Assembly (NCBI GenBank): GCA_963716585.1
Contig: CAVQTN010000005.1
Location: 1 to 64,000 of the forward strand
Direction: 5' to 3'
DNA from: JAICUY01 sp963716585
Lineage (GTDB): Bacteria > Chloroflexota > Limnocylindria > QHBO01
Length of the DNA stretch: 64,000 nt
Shown here: in pieces, positions 45,001 through 53,060 of the stretch
Numbering within the stretch: the first letter of the stretch is position 1
Layout: every line of letters begins with the position of its first letter
Translations under genes and position numbers: made by a program
The notes under the pieces: model-generated
What the model was told of the DNA's origin: nothing
The model's input: the letters and a program-made list of their open reading frames with translations, nothing else
The model's database searches: none

Positions 45001-46410
45001 TTGACAGCTAATGCGGCCATCGTCCTGGCCGCCGGACAGGGCAGGCGGATGCGTTCCCGGCTGCCCAAGGTCCTCCATCCGCTGGCCGGCCGGCCAATCC
45101 TGGCGCACGTGCTCGACGCCCTGGCGCGCGCCGGCATCGAGCAGCGGGTCGTGGTCGTCGGCCACGCGGGCGAGCAGGTCGAGGCGATGCTCGAAGGCCG
45201 GGTAGCGACCATCCGCCAGGATCCGCAGCTCGGCACGGCCGATGCCGTGCGAGTCGGGCTGGCGCGCATCCCGAACAATGTGCGCCACGTGATCGTGACC
45301 CACGGTGACGTTCCGCTGCTCCCCCCGGAGCTCTTCAGCGGGCTGCTCCACGAGCAGGCCGAGGGTGATGCGGTCATCGCCCTGCTCTCGGCCCAATTCG
45401 CCGATCCGACCGGCTACGGCCGTATCGTGCGCGGCGAGGACGGCAGCTGCCGCGCGATCGTCGAGGAGGCGGATGCCGACGCGGCCACGCGGCAGATCGA
45501 CGAGATCAACGCTGGCAGCTACTGCTTCGATGCGGCGTGGCTGCGCGCCAACGTCGGCGACGTCCCGGCGAGTGCGTCGGGTGAGTTCTACCTCACCGAC
45601 CTCGTGGCGCTGGCCCTCGGCGCCGGCCGTCGCGTGGCAGTCGTCAACGCGCCCAGGCCCGAGCTGACGATGGGCATCAACGACCGCGTCGAGCTCAGCG
45701 TGGCAGAGCAGCTCGTTCGCCGCGAGATCGCCGAGCGCCACATGCGCGCCGGGGTCACCATCGTCGATCCGGCGACCACGCGCATCGACGCGGATGTGGA
45801 GATCGGCCAGGACGCGCGAATCGAGCCGGGCACGAGTCTGCTCGGTGCGACGGTCATCGGCCAGGAGGCAGTCATCGGGCCGGACAGCCAGATCCGCGCC
45901 AGCCGCATCGGTCCACGCACCAGCGTGTGGGCCAGCGTCGTCGAGGAGTCGAGCGTGGCCGAGGACGTGCAGATCGGTCCGTACAGCCACCTGCGGCCGG
46001 GCTGCCAGATCGGCCCGCGCTGTCGCATCGGCAACTACGCGGAGATCAAGCGCGGACAGTTGGGCGCCGGGACGCAGCAGCACCACTTCAGCTACCTCGG
46101 CGACGCCGAGGTGGGGGAGGAGGTCAACATCGGTGCCGGAACGGTAACCGCGAACTATGACGGTGAGCACAAGAGCACCACGGTCATCGGCGACGGCGCG
46201 TTCATCGGCTCCGACAGCATGCTGATCGCGCCGGTGACCATCGGCGCGGGCGCGCGGACCGGGGCCGGGGCCGTGGTGACCCGCGACGTGGCGCCGCACA
46301 GCACGGTGGTCGGCATGCCGGCCCGGCCGATCGAGCTGCGGCGACGCAGGACCGCGGCCGCTGCCGCTGATGATCGGAACACCCAGACGGGAGGCGGTTC
46401 AACGCCCTAG
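45001..46410 (+). CDS. glmU: Bifunctional UDP-GlcNAc pyrophosphorylase / glucosamine-1-phosphate acetyltransferase GlmU
   Basis: Last two steps to UDP-GlcNAc. The 469-residue product has the uridylyltransferase start AIVLAAGQGRRM (usual Thr replaced by Arg), PKVLHPLAGRP and THGDVPLL, then a left-handed beta helix of hexapeptides with IGPYSHLRPGCQIG, FSYLGDAEVGEEVNIGAGT and NYDGEHKS. TTG 45001 is used; a later in-frame start would delete the nucleotide loop. Together with glmM and glmS the whole GlcN pathway is in this window. Confidence 0.95.
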   Translation: MTANAAIVLAAGQGRRMRSRLPKVLHPLAGRPILAHVLDALARAGIEQRVVVVGHAGEQVEAMLEGRVATIRQDPQLGTADAVRVGLARIPNNVRHVIVTHGDVPLLPPELFSGLLHEQAEGDAVIALLSAQFADPTGYGRIVRGEDGSCRAIVEEADADAATRQIDEINAGSYCFDAAWLRANVGDVPASASGEFYLTDLVALALGAGRRVAVVNAPRPELTMGINDRVELSVAEQLVRREIAERHMRAGVTIVDPATTRIDADVEIGQDARIEPGTSLLGATVIGQEAVIGPDSQIRASRIGPRTSVWASVVEESSVAEDVQIGPYSHLRPGCQIGPRCRIGNYAEIKRGQLGAGTQQHHFSYLGDAEVGEEVNIGAGTVTANYDGEHKSTTVIGDGAFIGSDSMLIAPVTIGAGARTGAGAVVTRDVAPHSTVVGMPARPIELRRRRTAAAAADDRNTQTGGGSTP

Positions 46411-46439
46411 ATGCCAGACGCCGAACGTAGCGGCGCCCC

Positions 46440-47813
46440 ATGACCCAGATCGCAGACCTCGCCCTGGTGGTGGTCCTGATCCTGATCGGGGGCTTTTTCG
46501 CCGCATCGGAGATCGCGCTGATCACAGTCAAGCGTCACCGACTGCAGCAGCTGGTGAGCGAGGGCAATCGCTCGGCGCGCGTTGCGAAGCGGCTGACTGA
46601 CGATCCGAGCCGCTTCCTGGCCACGATCCAGATCGCGCTCACCTTTCTCGGCTTCACGGCCTCAGGTGTGGGCGCCATCTCGTTGTCGAAGGGCCTCACC
46701 GACCTGATCGCCAGGGTGCCGCCGCTGGCCGATGCGGCGCCGCAGCTGAGCTTCGTGATCATCACGCTGCTCATCGCCCTGGCCTCGATCATCGTCGGCG
46801 AGCTGGTGCCCAAGACCCTGGCGCTCACCTTTGCCGAGCGCTTCGCCCTCTTCGTGGCGCGCCCCATCGGCTGGCTGGACGTCATCCTGCGGCCGGTTGT
46901 CTGGCTGGTGACCCGGAGCAGCGGCTTCCTGGTGCGCATGCTCGGCGGAACGCAGAAGCCGCAGGCCGGCTACCTGTCCACCGAGGAGCTGAAGATGCTT
47001 GTCGAGTCCGGTTCCCAGCAGGGCAGCATCGAAGAGGACGAGAAGGAGATGATCACCGGCGTCATCGAGCTCGCCGACAAGAAAGTCCACGAGGTCATGG
47101 TGCCGCGCATCGGCATCCGTGCCGTGGAGGTCGACGACCCGCTCGATGCGGTCCTCGACGTGATCATCCGCGCCGGCCATTCGCGTGTGCCGGTCTACGA
47201 CGACAGCCTCGACAACATCGTCGGCATCCTGTACGCCAAGGACATGCTGCCGTACCTGAAGGGGAACGGCGCCTCGCCGCGAAAGATCGACATCCGCGCC
47301 TTGGCGCGTACCCCCGTGTACGTGCCGGAAACGAAGGCCGTCGACGAGCTGCTCCACGAGATGCAGCTCGCCAAGCGGCACATTGCCATCGTGGTCGACG
47401 AGTACGGCGGCACGGCCGGGCTGATCACCATGGAGGACGTCGTCGAGGAGATCGTCGGCGAGATCCAGGACGAGTACGACGTCGAGGAGTCCCTGGTCGA
47501 CCGGCTTGAGGCGGACGGGCAGCTCGCGTATCGGATCGACGGGCGGGTCAGCATGGACGACCTGCGCGACCTGTTCGACATGGCCGATGACGAGGAGCCC
47601 GACGAAGAGGCGTACGACACGGTCGGCGGCTTCATCATCCATCGCGAGGGCCGCATTCCGCTTCCCGGAGCCGAAGTCGAGTTCCATGACGTGACCCTGC
47701 GCGTCGAGGCGGCCGACTCGCGCCGCGTCGCGAAGATCATCGCCGAGCGGCCGCAGGCAGAGCACGAGCGCATCGACGAGGAGCGCCAACAGGCCGGATT
47801 GACCGGCGGCTAG
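46440..47813 (+). CDS. CNNM/CBS-domain membrane protein (HlyC/CorC family)
   Basis: A 457-residue product with four membrane segments in a CNNM (DUF21) domain (residues 1-150, including SEIALITVKRHRLQQL), then a CBS pair (VMVPRIGIRAVEVDDPL, then IVVDEYGGTAGLITMEDVVEEIVG) and a C-terminal CorC/HlyC domain (DTVGGFIIHREGRIPLPG). Homologues have been linked to Mg/Co efflux. The stop codon overlaps that of the convergent polyprenyl synthase within CTAG. Confidence 0.92.
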   Translation: MTQIADLALVVVLILIGGFFAASEIALITVKRHRLQQLVSEGNRSARVAKRLTDDPSRFLATIQIALTFLGFTASGVGAISLSKGLTDLIARVPPLADAAPQLSFVIITLLIALASIIVGELVPKTLALTFAERFALFVARPIGWLDVILRPVVWLVTRSSGFLVRMLGGTQKPQAGYLSTEELKMLVESGSQQGSIEEDEKEMITGVIELADKKVHEVMVPRIGIRAVEVDDPLDAVLDVIIRAGHSRVPVYDDSLDNIVGILYAKDMLPYLKGNGASPRKIDIRALARTPVYVPETKAVDELLHEMQLAKRHIAIVVDEYGGTAGLITMEDVVEEIVGEIQDEYDVEESLVDRLEADGQLAYRIDGRVSMDDLRDLFDMADDEEPDEEAYDTVGGFIIHREGRIPLPGAEVEFHDVTLRVEAADSRRVAKIIAERPQAEHERIDEERQQAGLTGG

Positions 47814-48868
47814 GCCTCGATCACCGTCTCGACCACCGCGCGCAGCTCCGTGCGCCGCTCGTCGGAGATCGGCAGGGTGTCGACGTCGGCCACCGCCCGG
47901 TCGCGGAACTGCCGCGCCTGCGCCCGGGCGTGATCGCGGGCACCGCAGCGCGTCAGGATGGCGAGCACCTCGTCCACCTCGCCGGGCGGCATGGGACCGT
48001 CGAAATCCGGCGAGCGCAGCCCGTCGGTGGCCCGCATCCCACCGCGGTAGATCTCTCGCAGCCGGTCCGCATCGGGCTCCGAGGCGTGCTCCAGGGCCCA
48101 CACCAGCGGCAGCGTCTTCTTGCGTTTGCGGACGTCGCCGGCGGCGCTCTTGCCCGAGTCCTCGGAAGCCCAGAACGTGCCCTTCACGTCATCGGCCATC
48201 TGGAAGGCGAGGCCCAGGTCGTAGCCGAAGCGGCGGTAGATCTCGACCGTGGCGGGATCATCGGTCCCCAGGATTGCGCCCGCCTGCACGGATGCGCCCA
48301 GTAACGCGGCGGTCTTCTTGCCGATCATCTCCATGTACTCGTCGACCGTCACGTCCACGCGACGCTCGAAGGTGATGTCCAGGAACTGCCCCTCGCACAG
48401 CGCCAGGCAGGTCTCGTCCCACAGGCGCATCAGCTGCAGAACGCGATGCTCGCTGACGTCGGCGTCGAGCAGCTTGTAGAGCGCCAGGCGCGACAGGGCG
48501 AAGAGCGCATCACCGGCGTTGATCGCCAGCGGGATGCCCCACAGTGCCCACAGTGTTGGCCGATGGCGTCGCTCCCGGTCGCCATCCTCGATGTCGTCGT
48601 GGACCAGGCTGAAGTTATGGCCCAGCTCGACCGCGGCGGCGCCCGGCAGTGCCGGGTGTGACTCGCCGGTCAGCGACTTGTAGGCCAGCAGTCCCAGCAG
48701 CGGGCGGATGCGCTTGCCGCGCGGCCCGTCCTCATCCAGGCCCAGGTGGTAGGCGAGCATCTCGTAGAGCGGCCGAGCATGACCGCCGCGCTCATCGAGC
48801 ACGCTCCGCATCTCGGTCTCGATGTCGGCGAGGAGCTCGGTAAACTCGGCCTTGATGTCCACCGCCAC
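47810..48868 (-). CDS. Polyprenyl (geranylgeranyl-type) diphosphate synthase
   Basis: Trans-prenyltransferase that condenses IPP with allylic diphosphates. The 352-residue product has the first Asp-rich motif DDIEDGDRERR and a second motif DDVKG, where the last Asp of the usual DDxxD is Gly, as in many actinobacterial enzymes. GTG 48868 is chosen because the region further upstream in frame lies inside the divergent recO. Only 30 bases separate the two starts, so their promoters must overlap. Product chain length is not clear. Confidence 0.9.
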   Translation of the reverse strand: MAVDIKAEFTELLADIETEMRSVLDERGGHARPLYEMLAYHLGLDEDGPRGKRIRPLLGLLAYKSLTGESHPALPGAAAVELGHNFSLVHDDIEDGDRERRHRPTLWALWGIPLAINAGDALFALSRLALYKLLDADVSEHRVLQLMRLWDETCLALCEGQFLDITFERRVDVTVDEYMEMIGKKTAALLGASVQAGAILGTDDPATVEIYRRFGYDLGLAFQMADDVKGTFWASEDSGKSAAGDVRKRKKTLPLVWALEHASEPDADRLREIYRGGMRATDGLRSPDFDGPMPPGEVDEVLAILTRCGARDHARAQARQFRDRAVADVDTLPISDERRTELRAVVETVIEA

Positions 48869-48898
48869 AGCGTACCCGACCCGGCCAGGAGGGGACCC

Positions 48899-49705
48899 AT
48901 GAGCCCGCGCTCGCGCCTGTATAAGACGGAGGGCATCGTGCTGCGCAGCATGGAGCTCGGCGAGGCCGACCGGGTGCTCACCATTCTGACGCCGCGGCTG
49001 GGGAAGCTGCGCGTCATCGGGAAGGGGATCCGCCGCACGCGCTCGCGGCTGGGTGGCGGCCTCGAGCCGTTCAGCGACGTCCACCTGGTGCTCGCCGTCG
49101 GCCGCACCTTCGACGTCGTCACCCAGGTCGCGCTCGAGGACCCGCACCTGGGACTGCGCAACGACCTGCACTCGACGGCGGCGGCGTGGTACGTCGTCGA
49201 ACTGGCCGATCGCTTCTGTGAGGGCGCCGCCGACTCGCACGGCGCCTTTGTGCTGCTGGCCCAGGCGCTGTCAGCCCTCGACGCACCGGCCGAAGCCGTC
49301 TCGCGTGAGCTCGTCGCCCGCTGGTTCGAGCTTCACCTGCTGGATGCCATGGGCTTTCGCCCGGAGCTGTCCCGCTGCCTGGAGTGCGGTGCGGAGACGA
49401 CTCCCGGGGGAAACGCCTTCTCACCGGTGGCCGGCGGCGTGATGTGCGCGTCGTGCGCCTCCGGCGCCCTGGGGGCGCGCACGATCTCGCCCGATGCGCT
49501 GAAGGTCATGCGACACCTCCAACGTTCCGAGTTGGCCAGCGTGCTGCAGCTGGCGTTGCCGATCGCGGTGCATCGCGAGGTCGAGCGCCTGCTGCACGCG
49601 ACCGTCTCGGCGGTCCTCGAGCGCGAGCTGCGCTCGCGAGACTTCTTCGAGGAGGTGGCCGCGCGCGAGGTCCCGGGCGCTCCGCCGGTCAGGGTGGAGT
49701 CGTGA
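48899..49705 (+). CDS. recO: DNA repair protein RecO
   Basis: Loads RecA with RecR at gaps. The 268-residue product has the N-terminal OB fold (YKTEGIVLRSMELGEADRVLTIL, with GKGIRRTRSRLGGGLEPF) and the C-terminal helical domain with a zinc site (CLECG and CASC pairs). ATG 48899 follows AGGAGGGGACCC, an unusually strong ribosome-binding site. It is divergent from the polyprenyl synthase gene. Confidence 0.93.
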   Translation: MSPRSRLYKTEGIVLRSMELGEADRVLTILTPRLGKLRVIGKGIRRTRSRLGGGLEPFSDVHLVLAVGRTFDVVTQVALEDPHLGLRNDLHSTAAAWYVVELADRFCEGAADSHGAFVLLAQALSALDAPAEAVSRELVARWFELHLLDAMGFRPELSRCLECGAETTPGGNAFSPVAGGVMCASCASGALGARTISPDALKVMRHLQRSELASVLQLALPIAVHREVERLLHATVSAVLERELRSRDFFEEVAAREVPGAPPVRVES

Positions 49706-49732
49706 TCCAGGCGCCGCGCACCGGACTCCCGC

Positions 49733-49738
49733 TACACT
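49733..49738 (+). promoter_or_regulatory. Candidate -10 element upstream of glyQS
   Basis: TACACT at 49733-49738 lies 33 bases before the GTG of the glycyl-tRNA synthetase gene. No clear -35 is present. The same TACACT hexamer recurs before the TPR, GNAT and sigma-factor genes. Confidence 0.45.
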
Positions 49739-49771
49739 CGGAACCTCAGCACCAGGAGCCCCGAACGACCC

Positions 49772-51145
49772 GTGCCCGCGCCGAACATGGACGTCATCGT
49801 CAGCCTCGCCAAGCGACGCGGGTTCGTCTTCCCGTCGAGCGAGATCTACGGCGGGATGGCCGGTTTCTGGGACTACGGCCCGCTGGGCGTTGAGCTCAAG
49901 AACAATATCAAGGCGGCGTGGTGGCGCCACATGGTCACGCTGCGCGACGACGTCGTCGGCCTCGACGCGGCGATCATCATGCATCCGCGCGTCTGGGAGG
50001 CATCCGGCCACGTGGCCGGCTTCAGCGACCCGATGGTCGATTGCCGCAACTGCAAGCTGCGCTTCCGTGCCGAAGACCTCAAGGGTCCGGCGTCCGAGAT
50101 CGCGTGCCCGAACTGTGGACGGCGCGGCACACTGACCGAGCCGCGCCAGTTCAACCTGATGTTCAGCACCCACGTCGGGCCGGTGGCCGAGGATGCATCG
50201 GTCGCCTACCTGCGCCCGGAGACGGCGCAGGCGATGTTCGTCCAGTTCGAGAACGTGGCGACCAGCATGCGCCGCAAGCTGCCGTTCGGCATCGCGCAGA
50301 TCGGCAAGTCGTTCCGCAACGAGATCACGCCGGGCAACTTCATCTTCCGCGACCGCGAGCTCGAGCAGATGGAGATGGAGTTCTTCGTCCATCCCAGCCA
50401 GGAGGAGGAGTGGTTCGCCTATTGGGTCGCCGAACGCCACCGTTGGTGGACCGACGTGCTGGGCATCGACGCACGCAACCTTCGCCTCCGGCCGCACAAG
50501 CCCGATGAGCTGAGCCACTACAGCAGGCAGACCACCGACATCGAGTACATGTTCCCGATCGGCTGGTCCGAGCTGGAGGGCGTGGCCGACCGAACCGACT
50601 TCGACCTGAAGGCACATGCCGCAGGATCGGGCAAGCGCCTGGCGATCTTTGACGAGGCGAGCGGCGAGCACATCGTGCCGTACGTCATCGAGCCGGCGGC
50701 GGGCGTCGACCGCGCGGTGCTGACCGTGTTGATCGACGCGTACGAGGAGCAGCAGCTCGAGCGCGAGAAGCGCGTCGTGCTGCACCTGCGCCCCGAGCTC
50801 GCGCCGGTCAAGGCCGCCGTGCTGCCGCTGCTGCGCAACCGGCCCGAGCTGGTGTCGCGCGCACGGGCCCTGGCCGCCGACCTGCGGGAGCAGGTGCCAT
50901 CGATGTACGACGACACCGCATCGATCGGCAAGCTCTACCGGCGCCAGGACGAGATCGGCACGCCGTTCTGCGTGACGGTCGACGTCGAGTCGCTGAGCGA
51001 CGGCGCGGCCACCATCCGCGAGCGCGACTCGATGACCCAGGAGCGGATCTCGCTCGAGCTCATTCCGCAGCGCATCGGCGACCTGGTCGCCGGCCGCGAG
51101 ATGTGGCAGGGCGTGCCGCGCGAGGTGCCGGCGGCCGTCGAGTGA
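49772..51145 (+). CDS. glyQS: Glycine-tRNA ligase (alpha2 type)
   Basis: Charges tRNA-Gly. The 457-residue product is the dimeric class II form: GFVFPSSEIYGGMAGFWDYGP, an N-terminal zinc pair (CRNC and CPNC), motif 2 (GKSFRNEITPGNFIFRDRE) and motif 3 (VIEPAAGVDRAVL). The C-terminal anticodon-binding domain (LAPVKAAVLPLL) follows. GTG 49772 is used, with ATG 49787 (MDVIVSLAKRR) as alternative. The tetrameric GlyQ/GlyS form is not in the window. Confidence 0.94.
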   Translation: MPAPNMDVIVSLAKRRGFVFPSSEIYGGMAGFWDYGPLGVELKNNIKAAWWRHMVTLRDDVVGLDAAIIMHPRVWEASGHVAGFSDPMVDCRNCKLRFRAEDLKGPASEIACPNCGRRGTLTEPRQFNLMFSTHVGPVAEDASVAYLRPETAQAMFVQFENVATSMRRKLPFGIAQIGKSFRNEITPGNFIFRDRELEQMEMEFFVHPSQEEEWFAYWVAERHRWWTDVLGIDARNLRLRPHKPDELSHYSRQTTDIEYMFPIGWSELEGVADRTDFDLKAHAAGSGKRLAIFDEASGEHIVPYVIEPAAGVDRAVLTVLIDAYEEQQLEREKRVVLHLRPELAPVKAAVLPLLRNRPELVSRARALAADLREQVPSMYDDTASIGKLYRRQDEIGTPFCVTVDVESLSDGAATIRERDSMTQERISLELIPQRIGDLVAGREMWQGVPREVPAAVE

Positions 51146-51160
51146 TGACTGGGCGAGCGC

Positions 51161-51166
51161 TACACT
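51161..51166 (+). promoter_or_regulatory. Candidate -10 element upstream of the TPR gene
   Basis: TACACT lies 22 bases before the ATG at 51189. GCAGCGAGG next to the ATG could serve as a ribosome-binding site. No -35 is evident. Confidence 0.45.
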
Positions 51167-51188
51167 GGGGCGGCAGCGAGGTGCGCGT

Positions 51189-51929
51189 ATGAGGACAACC
51201 TTCTCCGACGTCGAGGACGCGTTCGCCCGCGGAGACCACGCCGAGGTGCTGCGCATGACCGAGGCGCTGCTGACCGCCCGCCCCGGGGACGACGCCGCGC
51301 ACGAGATGCGCGCCCGCGCGCTGCTCGCTCTCGGCCGTAACGAGGAGGCCGAGCGCGAGGCCGACGACGCCGTGCGCCTCGACCCCGAAGAGATCCGCTA
51401 CCGCGAGCTGCTGGCCCAGATCCTGAGCGCACGGGGCGCTCACCGCGATGCCGCCGACGAGTTCGGCGGATTGGCCCGCAACGATCCGCGCCAGGCCGAC
51501 TGGACGCTTGCCGAGGCTCGCGAGCGCCTCGGGGCCGCACAGCCGGGCATGGGCGCCGATGCTGCCCGACGCGCGGTTCGACTGGATCCGCGCAACGGGC
51601 GTGCGCAGCTGGCGCTGTCGCAGGCGCTGGCTCGCACCGGTGAAGCGGCGGGCGCGCTCCAGGCCGCCGGTGCGGCATTGCGGCTGCTGGGTGGCCTTGC
51701 CGAGGCCCGCGAGGCGCTTGCGGACGCGCAATGGCTCTCGGATCGGGATGCCGATGCGTTCGTCGAATTCAGGGCCCTGGCGCGCGAGCTGCAGGGCCAC
51801 GATCGCCATCGGGTGGTGACCAAGGCGCGGAGGCTGTACGCCCAGCACGCCGGCCGGCTGGGTCGCCTGCTGGTCCGCGTTCCGGTGCTCTTCGACCTCG
51901 CCTTCCGCAGCGGCTGGATCGGCGTTTGA
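51189..51929 (+). CDS. TPR-repeat protein of unknown function
   Basis: A 246-residue soluble product with three to four degenerate tetratricopeptide units, for example HEMRARALLALGRNEEAEREADDAVRLDPEE at residues 33-63 (shown in parts) and AQLALSQALARTGEAAGALQAAG at about 140-162. There is no signal peptide or membrane segment, so it is probably a cytoplasmic scaffold. The last 40 residues are basic and hydrophobic. The HTH gene follows after seven bases. Confidence 0.75.
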   Translation: MRTTFSDVEDAFARGDHAEVLRMTEALLTARPGDDAAHEMRARALLALGRNEEAEREADDAVRLDPEEIRYRELLAQILSARGAHRDAADEFGGLARNDPRQADWTLAEARERLGAAQPGMGADAARRAVRLDPRNGRAQLALSQALARTGEAAGALQAAGAALRLLGGLAEAREALADAQWLSDRDADAFVEFRALARELQGHDRHRVVTKARRLYAQHAGRLGRLLVRVPVLFDLAFRSGWIGV

Positions 51930-51936
51930 GCCGCTC

Positions 51937-52287
51937 GTGAACGTCGGCTCGCTGCGCGAGCACCTGGCCGCGGCGCTGCTGAGCGGCATGCGGCGTCCCG
52001 AGCCGGAGAAGGTGGCACTCACGGCGGATCGCACGAAGGCCATGGGCGTCGCGCTGGCGGGCCTGCCGGATGACGCCGAGATCGACGTCGAGGCGCTCGA
52101 GGTGGGGACCGTCCGGGCCGCCGTCATCCTCGGGTTCCACCCGGAGCACGTTCGCCGGCTGATCCGCGGCGGGAGCCTGCGGGCTCGCCTGGTCGGCGGC
52201 GACTACCGCATCGTGTTGAACGACCTGTGGCCACTCATCGAGGTTCGCTACCGCGAGCCCGGTCGCCGGCGAGTGCGCCGGCGCTGA
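51937..52287 (+). CDS. Excisionase-like helix-turn-helix DNA-binding protein
   Basis: A 116-residue product. Residues 57-105 (TVRAAVILGFHPEHVRRLI, then RGGSLRARLVGGDYRI and LNDLWPLIEV) match the HTH_17 fold seen in excisionases and MerR-like proteins, with the recognition helix around HPEHVRRLI. The first 50 residues are an Ala/Leu/Glu-rich helical region. The tail ends in a highly basic RRRVRRR string. The GTG start is seven bases after the TPR gene. No mobile element is nearby, so it is more likely a regulator than an excisionase. Confidence 0.75.
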   Translation: MNVGSLREHLAAALLSGMRRPEPEKVALTADRTKAMGVALAGLPDDAEIDVEALEVGTVRAAVILGFHPEHVRRLIRGGSLRARLVGGDYRIVLNDLWPLIEVRYREPGRRRVRRR

Positions 52288-52334
52288 CACCTGGGGATCA
52301 GGCGCTTGCAGCGGCGGGCCACAATGGCCGTGGC

Positions 52335-53015
52335 ATGAACGAACACCCTGAGGACGAGCCGTCGATTTGCTGTCGGACGCCGGCCGACGACCTCGTCGCG
52401 CATCGGTTCGACCTGCGAGCCAGTCGCTGGACCGATGCGGACCGATGTCCCCAGATGATCGACGTTTCCGCCAGACTGCTATCGCTGTTGACCGATGGGG
52501 TGGCCAGCCACCCGACCATCCTGGAACTCGGCTGCGGCACCGGGGCGCTATCGGTCGCCCTTGTGAGTGCCGGCGCGCCGCGCCTCCTCGGCGTCGACCT
52601 TTCGCCGGCAAGCATCGACGTGGCGCGCCGTCGCGCGGCCGCCACGGGCCTTGACGATGTCGCCCGGTTCTCGGTCGGGAATGCCGCCGCGGATCCTCTC
52701 GGGCGGCACGACTGGGTCATTCTCGATCGGTCGATCTGTTGCTTCGGCGACGCACCGCGGCTCGTCCGCGCCGCCATCGGGGCCGCGGGCAGGCGGATCG
52801 CCATCTCGCTGCCCGAGTCGCGCGGCTGGCGAGGCATGCTCAACCGGATGCTGTGGGGCGCCCAGAATCTGTGGGACCGCGTCAGCGGGGGATGCCCCGG
52901 CTATGTGCACGACCTGCGACGTATCGAGACGCAGCTCGCCAGGGCCGGCTTTCGGCCCGCGTCGCGCCGTGCGACCCACATCGGCCTGTGGTACGTGGGC
53001 GTCTACGACCGCTGA
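52335..53015 (+). CDS. Class I SAM-dependent methyltransferase, substrate unknown
   Basis: A 226-residue product with the SAM loop ILELGCGTGALSVALV (residues 62-77), GVDLSPASIDVARRRA and a post-I acidic residue, then VILDRSICCFGDAPRLV. Cysteines cluster at SICCR near the N-terminus and in SICCF. The C-terminal part is helical with VHDLRRIETQLARAGF. The substrate cannot be guessed: overall it recalls small-molecule O-methyltransferases. CACAAT ten bases ahead of ATG 52335 could be a -10 for a leaderless mRNA. Confidence 0.8.
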   Translation: MNEHPEDEPSICCRTPADDLVAHRFDLRASRWTDADRCPQMIDVSARLLSLLTDGVASHPTILELGCGTGALSVALVSAGAPRLLGVDLSPASIDVARRRAAATGLDDVARFSVGNAAADPLGRHDWVILDRSICCFGDAPRLVRAAIGAAGRRIAISLPESRGWRGMLNRMLWGAQNLWDRVSGGCPGYVHDLRRIETQLARAGFRPASRRATHIGLWYVGVYDR

Positions 53016-53019
53016 TCGG

Positions 53020-53025
53020 TACAAT
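53020..53025 (+). promoter_or_regulatory. Candidate -10 element upstream of ppdK
   Basis: TACAAT is 35 bases before the ATG at 53061. No -35 box is apparent at 17-18 bases, and the preceding gene ends at 53015. Confidence 0.45.
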
Positions 53026-53060
53026 CGACGTCCCCCAGCCGCACGAGGACCTGCCCACAC

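Noticed and set aside
51937..52287. Excisionase of a mobile element
   Set aside because: The HTH fold matches, but there is no integrase, att-like repeat or tRNA junction nearby; a cellular regulator is more likely.
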